Shown here: positions 12,901-24,710 of the stretch, piece after piece
How positions within the stretch are numbered: the stretch's first letter is position 1
How the letters are laid out: each line of letters opens with the position of its first letter
Assembly (NCBI RefSeq): GCF_964204645.1
Contig: NC_134028.1
Coordinates: forward strand, 2,046,001-2,110,000
Origin: Tubulanus polymorphus
Lineage: Eukaryota; Nemertea; Palaeonemertea; Tubulaniformes; Tubulanidae
DNA: 64,000 nt
Reading direction: 5' to 3'
Program-made: the position numbers and the translations under genes
The notes under the pieces: generated by a model
Told to the model about the DNA's origin: nothing
The model's input: the letters and a program-made list of their open reading frames with translations, nothing else
Databases searched by the model: none

Positions 12901-15501
12901 CGTTTTAATCTTTCAGCCACCAAAACCATCCGATATGTACACGCTTTGCTATACTAGTGGAACAACAGGTGCGAGCGAGATCCGAGTGATAGTGTTCGGG
13001 ATTCAGCCTCTTAGTTGTTTCTCCAATATCTTAATGCTGTTTGTATTTCTGTTTCAGGTGACCCGAAAGGCGTTATTATCACTCACGAATATTTTCTACA
13101 ATTCGCCAGTGGAATTTTAAAACAACTCGAAGTGAGAATTCGTTTTCAATGTCCAGTCGTTTCTAAGCAATCAATGTGTCAAGGTCGCGTGTGTTGCCCC
13201 AGTCGTTTCTATCTAACGTGTCTGGATTTTTTTTTCGCAAACAGGGAAAAGCAGATTTTAACTCATCCGAAGTGCTCATTTCGTATCTGCCGTTACCGCA
13301 TATATTTGAACGAGCCAACGCGATTATTGTTCTGATGGTCGGAGCGCGAATGGGATTCTTCCGCGGTGACGTCCGAAAACTTATAGACGATATACAAGAA
13401 CTGAAACCTACTTACTTCCCAACCGTTCCGCGGTTGTTAAACAGACTCTACGATCAAGTAACTAAAACCTTATATTCATTTTTCACATTTTTTTACTTCG
13501 TTGTTTAGAATTCCCTGCGGTACCTAATCTTACGATTATTCTCAGGTTACAAGTGCCGTGAGGGGAAGCTACATAAAATCATCACTGCTCAAAATAGCTA
13601 TATCACAAAAGAAGGATATGCTGAAGAGGTATTGAAATATTGGCATTAAAAAAATGTATCGTCTGCTTCGATTTTTTTTGCGGTTTAGAAAATCATTTTA
13701 TTTGTATTGCAGAGGAATCACTACGCGATCATCAATTTGGGATCATCTCGTGTTCAGAAGTATTCAGGATAAACTCGGTGGGCGGCTTCGTTTTGTATTC
13801 ACTGGTTCAGCGCCGTTGTCTTCTCAGGTTCTAGATTTAATCCGATGCTCACTGGGCTGCTGGGTAAGCTTCAGTCTGTAGATCGATTCAATACACCGAT
13901 CATTAAGCGTATTCAGAATTTAGCTCGATTTAGTCGATGTTTATAGATAGTAAAAAAGATAATCTGTTTGCAGGTTTTGGAAGGTTACGGTCAAACAGAA
14001 CATCCGATCATCTCAATCACCTCACCGGAAGAGTTTGATTCGGGGCACGTTGGTCCACCAGTTCCATGTAACAAAGTTAAACTAGTTGACGTACCGGAAC
14101 TGAATTATTTTGCAAAGAATGGCGAAGGCGAGGTAATGATAAAGACATTGCGTAGAAATGGCAATCGATGGCCTTTCTTCAGTGTCTTGAAATAGAAACA
14201 TTTTATGATGATTTACCAATTGAATTTTATGCCATTGTTATCGAGATTTGATGGAATTGGGTTTGTTTAGATGTGTTCCTCTTCTCACGTAGATCTGTGC
14301 TAAGGCCACGCACCGATTTCCTGGATATTATAAGAACCCGGAGAAGACGGCGGAAGCTATCGACGCAGACGGCTGGATACATACCGGTGATATAGGACGG
14401 TGGTTACCGGTAATATTTACATGCCTACAGACGGACCTACGCCATGACTACACAATTGTCATCTTCGTGTACATTTTTCTTCTTCTTTATATTCAGAACG
14501 GGACTCTGAAGATAATCGATAGAAAGAAACAAATATTCAAACTTGCTCAGGTAGAAAATCGGTAGTAAAAACGAAATATTTCGAGCTTAGTGAAAAATAG
14601 GTTGATTAGAAAGATGTGTTTTCTAGGGTGAATATATCGCACCAGAGAAAATAGAAAATGTCTACATGGGAAGCAGATTTGTGCAACAGATATTTGTTGA
14701 TGGTGACAGTCTGCAGGTGGGTGAACAATTTGATCAGGGTTAAGTTCTTAGAACCTGGTGCTAGCAATTCTTTATATTTATCAAAGAACTGATAAAAAGG
14801 ACTGGCATTGACCGCACCTTATTCGACATGATCTTGTGTTTGATAGATTTAAGTGGATTCACAAAAAGCAATCGTATTCAAAAGTTTTGAGATATTTCGT
14901 TCCTGTGTTTCCCAGCAGTTCACTGGCATGTTTGGTAAGCCTGTGCAGTAATATATAACGTAATTTTATTTTTTATATAGACATGTATTGTAGCTATTAT
15001 TGTCCCTGATCCAGTGACGCTTTCAAAATGGGCGAAGAAACGGGGTCTTCCAACAGATATGGAAACGTTGTGCGCGAATCAGGTATACGGCATTCCTGAA
15101 TAATGTGGCACTTTAAACTTGCCCGTACTTGACCTTTCTTGTAAAGTAAAGACTCATGATCCATGTATTCTTTTTCAGGACTTGAAAAAAGAAGTTATGA
15201 CAGATCTGCAAAATCTTGGGAAAGTGGCTGGACTGAAGTCTTTCGAACAGGTATATAGTATAAGGCAACTGCTGTTGTTATGAAGACACAAACAAGTTTA
15301 TGATTGGATGTTGATGTTTTTCTTTACTAAAAAACCAACGATGTCTAAGAATGCCGTTGTTTTCAGGTGAAAAATATTGTGCTGAAGAGCGAACTTTTTA
15401 CGATTAAAGATGGTTTATTGACCGCCACGCTTAAAAACAAACGACCCGCCTTACGAAAGTTCTTCCAGACGGATACTTCTCAGCTATACAAAGAGCTATA
15501 G
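9982..15501 (+). CDS. long-chain-fatty-acid--CoA ligase, ACSL1/5/6-like (19 coding exons)
   Basis: Activates long-chain fatty acids to acyl-CoA using ATP, at ER or mitochondrial outer membranes. Exons: 9982-10119, 10757-10871, 11379-11446, 11537-11638, 11717-11816, 12075-12238, 12806-12838, 12917-12968, 13058-13131, 13245-13457, 13546-13628, 13713-13863, 13974-14132, 14293-14409, 14497-14550, 14627-14716, 14981-15082, 15179-15250, 15367-15501. All junctions are GT/AG and in phase, giving 673 residues (family near 700). N-terminal membrane anchor at about residues 9-26 followed by RKKR. ATP/AMP-binding loop YTSGTTGDPKG near 252-262, split by an intron after the last Gly codon's first base. EGYGQTE near 434-440. 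The ligase signature [14 protein letters not shown] is followed by [14 protein letters not shown]. Oddity: the usual KGPNVFxGY stretch reads KATHRFPGY. It is an ACSL1/5/6-type enzyme rather than ACSL3/4, but I cannot name the orthologue. Confidence 0.95.
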
Positions 15502-15579
15502 ATATCTTACAATCTTTCCATACGTTTTCTGAACCATCAATTATTAATATTCGATGTTCATTCGAAGCAATAATGTTAT

Positions 15580-15629
15580 AAACGTCGTTCTTCGGCGACG
15601 TTTAAAATGCCCTGAAATTAATTAATAAA
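15580..15629 (+). terminator. 3'UTR hairpin and polyadenylation signal of the ACSL gene
   Basis: AATAAA at 15624-15629, 123 bp after the stop, is the likely poly(A) signal. Just before it, AAACGTCG (15580-15587) and CGACGTTT (15596-15603) form an eight-pair stem, extended by two T-G pairs around a small CTTC loop. The hairpin is plainly seen; any role in mRNA processing is unproven. Confidence 0.55.
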
Positions 15630-16106
15630 TTAAGTCTGAAATTTTCAATCTAGCATTATATTCTTTTTGAAAAGAAGCGAAAATAACATCTGATCGCCAT
15701 GTATTGGTAAGGTAAGCCTATCGTTTACCGATATAAGGCTGTATAGGCTACAACCGTTGAGTAATTAAAATATTGATAATCGATGAGAAAACTGTAAATA
15801 TATTTTAGTTTCCGTGATCTCGCTATATATGTAAATGTAAATGAATAATTTCGTCAATTGATTCACAATTTTATTAAATATATATCGTGAAATTATTAGT
15901 TTTTTATGCTTAAAACAACGCTTTACAATAATTTATGAATCACATATTTAAGCCTATAATGCGATTTTCGTAAATCTACGAATTTTAGAAATTTTTGTAT
16001 ATGTCTTTTTGATGAATAAATTGAAGGATTTGGAAAATTTGGTAAATTCTTTCTTTTGCAAACGGCTATTAAATACTGACTTACGGGAATGGCGACAATC
16101 CATGTG
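15630..16106. other. spacer after the ACSL gene, no feature seen
   Basis: AT-rich sequence between the poly(A) signal and the tRNA-like relic. I see no exon, repeat or conserved motif in it. Confidence 0.5.
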
Positions 16107-16184
16107 GTCGGCATGGCCGAGCAGTCTAAGGCGCTGCGATCACAGTCGAGCTCTGTAGGTATCGGTTCGAATCCCACTTCTGAC
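16107..16184 (+). pseudogene. tRNA-Leu-like pseudogene or SINE head
   Basis: The first 30 nt, through GGCCGAGCAGTCTAAGGCGC, match a eukaryotic tRNA-Leu D-arm region, and GGTTCGAATCCCACTTCTGAC supplies box B and the 3' acceptor strand. The acceptor stem pairs at 6 of 7 positions. The anticodon stem does not pair, the T stem pairs at only about 3 of 5, and at 78 nt it is shorter than the usual tRNA-Leu of about 83. It therefore looks like a decayed gene or the head of a tRNA-derived SINE rather than a working tRNA. Confidence 0.6.
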
Positions 16185-16427
16185 AATTTCAACTCTTAGC
16201 TACTTGGTAAACTCATCTGGCATCTTTTTACTTGAGATGCTTATTTCAGTCTGATCTGAATTCACGCGTAGTAAAGAAATCACCCGCAGTATATAGCCAT
16301 AATCAGGCGTACTGGGGCTACTTATCTTAGGCTGAATTATTGTAGGATTTCCCTTGTATATTTTACCTTACACGGATATTTTTGAGCGTATAAAATGTAT
16401 AAACATGTTCATAATCAAGTTGTCACT

Positions 16428-17873
16428 GTTAAAGGGTAACTGACACTTTTTAAAAGATTTTCTACTTTTTACACTAAACGATATGTTATAGTATACAATA
16501 AGGCTAGGTGATTTCATAATTGGACAAATCTTTTCAATCTAGTCAGAATTGATGATTTTGATGTTCGCGCACCTGTTCAGTGTATACATTGCTTCTGCTG
16601 AACGCGTGGTACTGTGTCTATTAATAGAACTACGTCACTAAAGTAACGGCTCGGAAATGATGTCTATAGAAATGAATAGGAAATAAGCTACAAGAGCAAT
16701 TCAACTTAATTTTATACCTATTTGGCATTCGAATTGAGACAAAATGCCTCTTGATTTTGAAAGTCTACATATTAATGATCATACTTAACTGTTGAATGGA
16801 CCATATCCGTTCCAACTAAGCGCAAAAATAGGATTTGAATAGCAATCCATGGCATTTTCTAGTAGACAGCAGGGAACACGGATGTTTAAATCATCGTTTT
16901 GTAATATCATTTAGTGATAGTAAGTAAGATCATGGTTAGATCTAAGAATATTTTGACTAATGAACTGATGATGAAACTTAGACAGAATTAGCCGCAAGAA
17001 TAATTTCAATTCTTTTCTTGAAATATACCTCGTATTGGTAGCGGCTTTGGTCACAAAATAAGAATATTTCCTCATCCATCCTATTTTAAAACTTAGAAAT
17101 AACATTTGTGAAAGATTTGTGATGTAATCTATCAAAACTCTTCTGCAGCGTGAAACTTTAATCGAAAAACATTATTCTTTGAATATTTGTTGTAAAGCTG
17201 TAGAAATTTATGAAAGTTTTTGTAGAGTTTTGAAGTGTTAGTTTTAAAACTAGGCCTACTTAGTCTTAAATGACTTTGAAAAATAGTAAACGAATATGAA
17301 TCTATTTATTCTTTAGCGAGATCGAAATCTATGATTACATAAGACACTGTAGTATGCTTGTGGTGCTGAACTATAGGTGAACTATGGAGCAGCAGTAACA
17401 GTGCTGAGAGCTTAGCATAGTGTACTTTAAAATAGCTTCATAGCAGCGGATTGAAATCTGCATCTTCAATTTGATCGATTTAGCCTATTCAAATTACTCA
17501 TTGATTCTTTGAAATAGGTTTATGCAATAGACAATAGATCCTTTTAACTCCCTGGCCAGTTTCAAAGCTGTAAAACAATCTGGCATTGAGATATAACAGA
17601 AAATACACGCAGTTTCCTCAAAATTCAACACATTTCTATAGACGCTATTTCTCAGCTCTGCCTGTAATGACGTTGCAGCGCGCACCTGCTGATTTAGCCG
17701 ACGCTGAACAGTAAGCGATGTAAACAACGAAATGAGGTCAAAAATCTTGTTACAAAATCACAAATTGCGCGTTAACTAAACATTTTGGAACAGAACGGTT
17801 GAAGATGAGTGTATAGATCAATAGAATACATCATATTTTGAAATAAAAAAAAAAGTGTCAGTTACCCTTTAAC
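16428..17873. mobile_element. 1.4-kb nonautonomous DNA transposon with 24-bp TIRs
   Basis: Positions 16428-16451 and 17850-17873 are perfect 24-bp inverted repeats; the arm reads GTTAAAGGGTAACTGACAC and then T5. TTAA is found near both outer ends. If TTAA is the target duplication the arms start AGGGTAAC, as a piggyBac-like insertion would, but the flanks also show an imperfect TTGTCACT/TTTGTCCT pair, so the superfamily is open. The 1.4-kb interior is AT-rich and holds only short ORFs (for example 16911-17135 and 17494-17727, minus) with no transposase motif that I recognise. Confidence 0.72.
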
Positions 17874-20800
17874 TTTGTCCTTATACTGTCTTTAAAAAAA
17901 GAAAACTTTCCATCGAATCAACCGGTTTCGGGAACGTTTATTGAGCCGGTTCTTCGATAAATATCTCGGCCTTTTAACGATCCAATTACCCCAGACAAAT
18001 AAATCTATTTGAATCAATCGGTTGGAAGCCATGAGACGATATTTATTGCAGCGATAGCTGTAATAAACAAGTCTTAAATACTTCAACGTTGAACCTTTAC
18101 TTTCATGAATCAAGTGCCTTTTGTGCAAGGTATGCGACCATAACACTCATATAAACACAGTAGCTTTAAACAAGGTAAATTAAGCAAAGAATACCTTTAA
18201 AAAGTCCCTTACATGATTCGATTTATTCGTGACTATGACTAAACAAACCGATAGTCTTTTTTCTGTCGATTCATTTTGCGAATGGCCATAAATTATGAGG
18301 AACGATGATCATTAAAAAACCATCCCAGGGTAAAAAATAAACTTGAAAAACAAATATGACAAGAATTCAATTCAATGAAATATTTCTTAAAAAATCATCG
18401 AATATTCATATTGTAGGTATGGAAATTGTTTTGAGTATCTACGAAAACTCTTTTTCGATAGATAAAACTGAAAGTGTATGAATATTGCATTATACAATAC
18501 TCCTTAACTTTCCGGATTGATTTACCTATAATTCGGAACACGTCTGAGATCTTTGTCCCCTGATGGTAATACAAAGAACACGATGAATTTCTCCTATCGA
18601 ACACTGAATAATGATTGTGAAAACGGCTACTGTACAATACTGAGACCCAGCAAACCCCAAACGTAGTCCAGATTCTCAAAACCAGTTTTATTGGCCGATT
18701 AAGGCGTTATTAGTACCCGTAATGGTATTGGCTATTAAAAGATTTCAACATCAAATAGTGTTATCCGTTTTCTGACGTGATAACCCTTTATGCAAAATAC
18801 GTGAAGAGTTGAAACTTTCTTATTTTCGTATAAACATTCATATTAAGAAAATGTAGAGCCATCGTGTTAATTTTGGATTCGCTTATTGGTCCACGAACCA
18901 ACTGCTGTTATTTCAGTCAAATGTCAACAAAAACTAAATGAAGTCAAGCCAGCTATAGTGATATCATACGACTTCTACGACAAGACATTTAAATGTATAT
19001 GATAATAATTTCCTTTTTCGCTTTGATAACAAAATCATTGATTATTGATAGTCTGTTGTTTTGTAAATGGTCGGGTGACTTTCTTCGAACCCTTGCCAGG
19101 AAAACCAGCAGGCAGTAGAAATAAAATCTTTTCCGCTACTGCGCTTAATCCGCGAATAATTAGTTCGCTTTAGCTGCGGTTGTGTTTAAATAGGACACTC
19201 TGTGTTAGTGTGCACTGTAAAACGATTTTCAGTATGTTACTGTTAACAGTCGTGTCAAGTTTGCAATGAGGTTTATGCATACATATTAAGGGTGTTTGTG
19301 TGTACCTAAACTCATTATCTGTCAAACTTTGACGCTTAGGAGTCACTTATACTCGAACTACTTTTACTTCTCCAACTTTTAAGGTAAGCAAATCTTTTTA
19401 ATAAGGTCAACGATAGTTATATAGAATATTGTTGTATCGTTGTGAATCTTGAAATCTCAACTTGTAGCATATGTGAACTAAACTGAAAACAAACATTGAA
19501 ACGATCTCTCTATCATTCTTGCTCTGGATACAAAAACATGAAAATGAGTTCATTTCAACAATTTGAATCAATTGATTCCAAATGATCGTTGGAACTGATG
19601 TTTATTTGCCTTTCGTCGACTGATTCATATACATATATCACAGTAGAAGATTTCAGTAGAAGATGCGCCCAGATTTCTCCGAATGAATTAAAATCCGAAT
19701 TATGAATAATGGTTTACATGATTCCAAGCTAAATGTACCAAATATTTCATCCAAATTAAGCGAAAATCCGGGAAAAAGAAAGTCGGAATTAAGCGAGTTC
19801 TACTGTAAAAATACAATTGGAAAGTAGCCAAATTGTAGTGTTGTTGAAATGAAAAGTAAAACATGCTAAATCCAAGAAAATACAGAATTCAGGAATTTCT
19901 AAGGGGAAAAGCAAACTTACAGCGTACGAATTGAACTAATAATAAGTTATACACTAAACTGTTTGGATTATCACATTAAGTGAATTCTGAATATACATTT
20001 GACCGCTAATTTTCTGATCGTTTAGCAAATAATTTGGTATAAAAAATGAACGGATACACGAGACAAAATGAGTACGATCTGTCTTAATTATCCGTCGTTG
20101 ATGTCAGTTTTATCTCTGATGAGTAAATCATTGTTGCATTAGTCAATGGAATGAAATAACGTGGAGGTGGAAATACTATAGCATAACATCGACGAAATTG
20201 TAGGTCGATTAACCGACTAACTGAATATGGAAATACCAGGCCATATTCTCAATCGTCGTCATGATAAGAAATTACTGAGATAATCGAAACATAAGATTTG
20301 CGTTTCCGTCATAATCTATTTCTAGCTCAGAGAAGTTTCACTTTCGTAGAAACGATTTTTTTGTTAAGTTTCATACAAGTGTATATTTTGTCGGGTGGGA
20401 TTTATCGGTTACCCAAACTCCGTTACGTGAAACTTTGCGGAAAATCACGATAGCTGTTCATTCAGGCAAAAATATAAATTGTTGTACGCTAATGTCATAG
20501 TCTAATGGAGAATTTCCGTTGTGTAGAACATTTCAGTCTGACAAAATATGCCATATATTCAAAATGAAAGCTAATTCGACCGTGAATGAGTCTCTTTTAG
20601 CGATCACTCCAGACGCCGTGAAATCAGTCACAGTTCCGTAGTAAATTAAGTTTGTCTTGACAGCAAATGAAGTGTTTGATTGTTTCGTCCATGCCTCCAT
20701 GTCGCCATATTCCCGTCTTATAGCTCACACGCAATGAACCGATTGAAAACCGAAATCCGTTTTAACCGCTTAAAATGCATTTTCGTTGAGCTGTGCTTAA

Positions 20801-21072
20801 GAATGATTAATCTCCACATTAAAAACTTGTTCGTTTCAATCAGAGAAGTGGATAATTCGCTCGGAGCCAATAATCACCGAAAAATAAACCTACTTTGTCT
20901 GATAAAAGAACTGAAAGTCCTTTTCGTTCTAGGTCTGAACCTTCAGCAAACAATGATAAATCAGTCTGTGTTTCGTACTCAATGAATTTTTCATTTAGAT
21001 TTATTACAATACAACATCGTTCAACGGTTTGTGTAAAATTAGGATGACATTTACAGCTCCATCCATCCATCT

Positions 21073-21122
21073 AGGCGGGCAGGCGGGCAGGCGGGCAGGC
21101 GGACAGGGAGACAGGCGGACAG
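21073..21122 (+). repeat. 8-bp GGCGGGCA tandem repeat
   Basis: About six units of GGCGGGCA drift into GGCGGACA and GGAGACA toward the right end. This is a G-rich island in AT-rich surroundings, just after ATCCATCCATC. Confidence 0.85.
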
Positions 21123-23118
21123 CCAGGCCATCGTGTTATCAACAGGGCTCGAAACGTTAGATATTTACCGACTTATCCAGTGATTTGTCGCACTTGTATT
21201 TATTTTTGTTTGACCATCGCTTCTTTGCTAGCAGAAGAAATCCGTAAATCAAGTGAAAAGAGTTTGTCTGGATGATGTATACACCATTTAGACCCATATT
21301 GTCTGAGCAAGTCGCAGGGCGCGCACTAATATAATGTCTGGCACTCGATAATCATATCAATCTTTACCATACAGGTGTAGAGTATTTCGCAAATATTTTG
21401 CCAACGAATCAGGTGACAAACTGCCCCGCAGCAGGTAACGTTACAGTTTATGCTATGATTTGTTAGGTCGCTGAGAGAACCACTGACGTTCGTTGCGATT
21501 CGAGGAGTTTCAGAAACGTTCGCGAGGAGACGTTGAACTTCCCGTTGGCAGCGTTCACTGTGTCAGTAGAGAACGCGTTACGTCAGGTGTTCATCTGTTG
21601 CTCTTCACGCTGCAACTATAACCAGCTAAGTTCGAGATGTTTATCCGTCTCTTACACCGCATTCGCTGGGACTAGGTAGATGTTTTTTTGTATGTATCAA
21701 TTAGTGTTTGAAACGAGTTTGTGTTCAGTATCGAGATAAGCTGTATAAAAGTTATTGCTGAGTTTCCAACTTCTTTAGATCGAACTTCACTTCGTAAAGA
21801 TCAACTTCCTCCTAGCATATCGCTGCACGATTTATAGTGCAATAGATTGAGAACGTTTTCAAGAAAATCTTAACCACGTCGGATCTTAATTCAAACAGTG
21901 TTTACAAGGCGTCTAGTGAAATATATCATTACGTGGTGAATTCTCGACTGGAAAAATATCGAGAACTGGTTTAAAAATGATAGAAGTCTGATTTGCTGAT
22001 AGTGGATTCACATTGAATATATAAGTTATTTATCGGATTCGGAAGACGAGTCTACTAGTCTCAAGAAATACTGCGAAAATTCGGTAAACGTTTCCAATGA
22101 TTTATCATCAACAAACGCAATTGTCTAGACCCGTAATCACCTTATATATTATTCAAAAATCCGAACAACAAGCAACGGAATTCATAGGATAAAAATCATT
22201 CGTCTGAAAAAAACAGGTAAAATTTATCATCGCTTGGTGTTGTTGTTTTTTTAAAGTTAGCATTCCGTACCGATGTAACTAAACTAATTAAAAAGTCCAC
22301 TCTCGGATGTTACCAGTCCCTTCTCGGAAAAACCTTGCCAATTTTCTATGTATCGCAAACTGTATCGGGTGTTGTGTTTATACAACCCTTACTATTTTGT
22401 TTAAAACATCTGAAGCAAAGGTAAGTATTTTTCTTAAAGCACGTTTACTAGCTGAAACTACCTGTTAGGTCCGCGTAAAATCTTCATTCTTATATCGTGA
22501 TATCGTAATTCGAAGTAGATATTCGGGGAAATCTTTTGAAGTTGGAATATCTCATTTCTCTATTACATAATCGGCGACGAATGTCTGCTCGGCACGCTTT
22601 TCGAATGAACGATGATTAGATTACTATTTTTTGGATAACGTCCCGGAGGTTTTTTTCCGGTATATTTGTTTCTGGTTTTGATGTATATAAAGTACGTGTC
22701 TCCATTACTGTCATCACTTCATATAATTACTATTCGCATTCAGAAAATATTTAGCTGTCAGCTTCGCGAGATATTCGCAGTATCTATGATATGACAAATT
22801 AATTCAATAATGACATTCGTGTCGCACCGTATTGTGAAATGTGATTGCTATTTCTTATACCAGGAGGAAAAATGTGAAGTGTCATCAAAAAATAGGCAAA
22901 CCCGATCTATGCGTGTAGGAATGTTGATTCACTTGTGGAAAGATATAACTATACCAACGTGGCTTCGAGCGATAAAACCACCAAACTTCACAACTAACAT
23001 AACCTTACATATATAACATTATTATAGATTTATATATATATCAAAATGATTTTAAACGTTTTTTAACGGATCTAAAATCATAAAATCATCATGTGTTCGT
23101 TTTCTTAGAGCACTTAGT

Positions 23119-23146
23119 ATAATATATATATATATATATATATAAA
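23119..23146. repeat. TA dinucleotide microsatellite
   Basis: An uninterrupted run of about 12 TA units followed by A6. Similar but shorter tracts lie at 49578-49592 and 52768-52789. Confidence 0.9.
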
Positions 23147-24114
23147 AAAGAAAGTGCACGTCTTTTAACCTCGCAATCGCGTCGTCAGAAATATGTTGTT
23201 GTCTGTATATCTTTATACAATATACACCACAAGTCATTAATCATCTAGAGTCTTCTCATTCCGAACTTCACAAATCTAGACGGGAATATGACTGTACAAA
23301 GCAAAATTCAATACAATTTTCCCATGTCTTTGTCGATGGAAGCAGCAAATATTGCGCGCCACCACTTTTAGGGCTGTGGGACAATTTGAATTTACGCTTG
23401 ATTTACATAAATGATAGTAAATTTATGCTTTTTGTACGATACAGAAGCGAAACGTTAGATTCCGAGCAGGTGTTAGTAGAATCGGTAGAATTACGGCAGA
23501 CGAAATTGAGAATTATTGGTTATTAGCATCAGTAAATGAAGTATGGAAATCAGATAAACTTATGAACTTCTGTACAGTGATGTAGAACATGTTTATATCT
23601 GGTAATGTCGGTTATTGTTGATCGCTGCGATCATACGGCGTTTTGCCCCCCTCCGTTTAGCCCCGGTTCAACCTCACTCCTTACTAGAGACAAAATCCTA
23701 CCAGAATGATGCTGTGGCAAGTGAAGTGAGTCACTTTCAGAATCAGTTAGCACGTTCACGCGCGGAATGAATTTGGACAGTGTCAAACAGACACGGACCC
23801 ATTTGGCGTCTGTGAACGGTTTGCCCCGGCCAAACGCTCGTGTGATTGCGGCTAATGGCTATAACTATAATCTATCATGCTGGTTCAGGGAGACGGAGAT
23901 AGCGTGGACTATAAAACGAAAATCCACGTGTTGCCCGAGTGTGGCGTCTCACTAACGAGCGAGAAAGAGCTCAGATTGTTAGTTGTTATCTTTTTACCAC
24001 GTGGGAACGGAAGTTCTGATGGTTCTGAAGGAAACGGTGTGTATGAATCTCTTCATTTGTAATGACATGGAAAGACTACAGGATCGTTTCCTGCATGTTT
24101 CTATATACACCAGT

Positions 24115-24147
24115 CCTCGTCGTCGTCGTCGTCCTCGTCGTCGTCGT
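24115..24147 (+). repeat. CGT trinucleotide repeat
   Basis: About ten CGT/CCT units with two interruptions. It lies in an ORF that would code an Arg run, but the ORF has no other coding evidence. Confidence 0.85.
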
Positions 24148-24677
24148 GTAGATTATCACACGAACGACGGTAAAATACGCTGGTGATACGTGCAATATTT
24201 CTATAAAAGATTGTCACATCTCATTTGACAGCCCAGTGATTGACTAATGCGCTGCCTTGTTGCGACGTACAGCCACAAAAAGGAGGGAGCATTTTAACTG
24301 TTTGGCATTTACTTCATTACTAAAATTGTTTCATTATCTTTTCGCTCAAAAGTTCACTAATAAACTTAATAGTTCCAACCATGTTTATTTTCTGTCAATT
24401 TTTTTTCAGCGAGTCAATTCGTTAAATCGTAGATAATCACGTGACTAGTGTCGCCATTTTATCATACGTCGTCGGCTCATTTGATCTTTATCAGAAATCA
24501 CAACTCATGAGTTCAAACGTTCACGGACAATGCGTATTATGCTGAAAATACGACAACATATGTTTTATTTTTTATACACCGGGTTAAAAAGGAACAATAA
24601 GCCACATATAGTCTAGCCGTGTATAAGGATTTTTTATACTGACGCTTTTGACAACAATGACGAACTTGCCCGAGGTG

Positions 24678-24710
24678 TTTCCAGCTGGCATTTCCCGCTG
24701 CCACTGGAAA
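24678..24710. other. 12-bp-stem hairpin
   Basis: TTTCCAGCTGGCA at 24678-24690 pairs with TGCCACTGGAAA at 24699-24710, with one bulged C and an 8-nt loop. No gene or known RNA family adjoins it. It may be chance or a repeat remnant. Confidence 0.4.

Noticed and set aside
16107-16184. Functional tRNA-Leu gene
   Set aside because: The anticodon stem does not pair and the T stem is poor; a relic or SINE head fits better.
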